Source: Lachnospiraceae bacterium (GTDB taxonomy: Bacteria > Bacillota > Clostridia > Lachnospirales > Lachnospiraceae). From it: 63,724 nt of DNA. Shown one piece after another: positions 63,308 to 63,724 of this stretch. Position numbers and translations under genes: made by a program. Each line of letters starts with the position of its first letter. The stretch's first letter is position 1. The DNA lies in the NCBI GenBank assembly GCA_017634975.1, contig JAGBMJ010000020.1, positions 1-63,724 on the forward strand, given 5' to 3'. Under the pieces are notes generated by a model that searched no databases, was not told the DNA's origin, and was given only the letters and a program-made list of their open reading frames with translations.

Positions 63308-63724
63308 TTACAGATACAGTTTCCCATCAAAGAATTTCTCCTGAAATTCTATTTTCGCCAGGATCTCTTCCGATGTGAACTTAGCCCCTTCCGCTGTAAC
63401 TACCCACTTATCTTCATTATCATTTAATCTATGGTATACAGCGGTTACCGTCCCTGAGAATTCAGCGGTTCATCTACGCCCAGGATATACACATCCTGCT
63501 CCGCTCCGTCTCCGGCTATGATCCCCGGAACATAACCGTAATTTACAGGATAGCACAGATCCGGATGTCTGGGATGCTTACTTCCCAATGGCCGGTCTAT
63601 CTTACAATCCACCTGTTTTCCTATGATATCAGAATAATCAAGAATTTTTGCCTGCTTTTTAATGGTTGCCTCAATGAAATAATGCTTCTGATTCTTCCAC
63701 TTGTCTCCATCATAGCAGTCATCG
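63308..63724 (-). pseudogene. Inorganic-pyrophosphatase-like gene, frameshifted and cut by the window edge
   Basis: The minus strand from the window end reads WKNQKHYFIEATIKKQ, then DCKIDRPLGSKHP, YPVNYGYVPGIIAGDG and EQDVYILGVDEPLN. The frame then meets a TAA (63445-63447). A one-base shift near 63460 restores the family sequence: FSGTVTAVYHR, DNEDKWVVTAEG, and a stop at 63308. The RPxGSxHP and YPVNYGYVPG blocks are those of soluble family I-like pyrophosphatases found in Clostridia. The lesion is a missing base within CTGAATTC. It is a true pseudogene or a sequencing error. The 5' part is outside the window. Confidence 0.8.

Overview
The window looks like a chromosomal segment of an anaerobic, plant-glycan-using Clostridia, most likely Lachnospiraceae. 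The basis is type III glutamine synthetase, an Amt-PII fusion, T-box control of trp, a GH120/GH31/GH3 glycosidase set, strong AGGAGG ribosome sites, sigma-A promoters, and long runs of co-directional (here mostly minus-strand) operons. No rRNA, tRNA, CRISPR array, phage or IS element was recognised.

Region 1 (0.1-14.3 kb, all minus strand) is a sulfur/methionine block. It is read from a strong promoter at 14.25 kb through a 41-codon cysteine-rich leader peptide and an attenuator into metY, an SDR, mccB, mccA, metN, metI and an Rrf2 regulator. After a terminator and a palindromic repeat comes a second operon: nitrogenase-like D, K, H, a NifB-type radical SAM protein, an unknown MORN-like protein and a LysR regulator. 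There are no nifE, nifN or nifV genes, and every neighbour handles cysteine, homocysteine, methionine or methanethiol. The best inference is therefore that the nitrogenase-like complex reduces an organosulfur compound, as methylthio-alkane reductase does, with MetY capturing the thiol. It is unlikely to fix nitrogen.

Region 2 (14.4-34.7 kb, minus strand) starts with a repeat-rich two-TM protein. It continues with a nitrogen-assimilation block: glnA (GSIII), amt-PII, purF, a chemoreceptor, and gltB-gltD-asnB-pyrG. The glnA and gltB transcripts carry related two-hairpin leaders with covarying stems, probably a shared nitrogen-responsive attenuator.

Region 3 (34.7-40.4 kb) is a partial tryptophan operon (trpD-C-E-G) behind a Trp (UGG) T-box. 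It is divergent from a DAHP synthase gene.

Region 4 (40.4-63.7 kb) is mixed accessory and housekeeping content: a DUF697-type GTPase, XerC/D recombinase, GH120 beta-xylosidase, a CobW-family gene remnant, a GH3 lipoprotein, an ABC-F ATPase, several small unknown genes, a TetR-controlled flavoprotein, a cation-diffusion facilitator, a zinc-ribbon membrane protein, a MarR-controlled pair of Get3/ArsA-like ATPases, a GAF-GGDEF protein, a GH31 glycosidase, a P-loop kinase-like protein and a frameshifted pyrophosphatase-like gene. Between 45.8 and 58.7 kb it is peppered with a dispersed palindrome (core GGGACGGTTCTCCGGC), which supplies the TGA stop codon of three genes.
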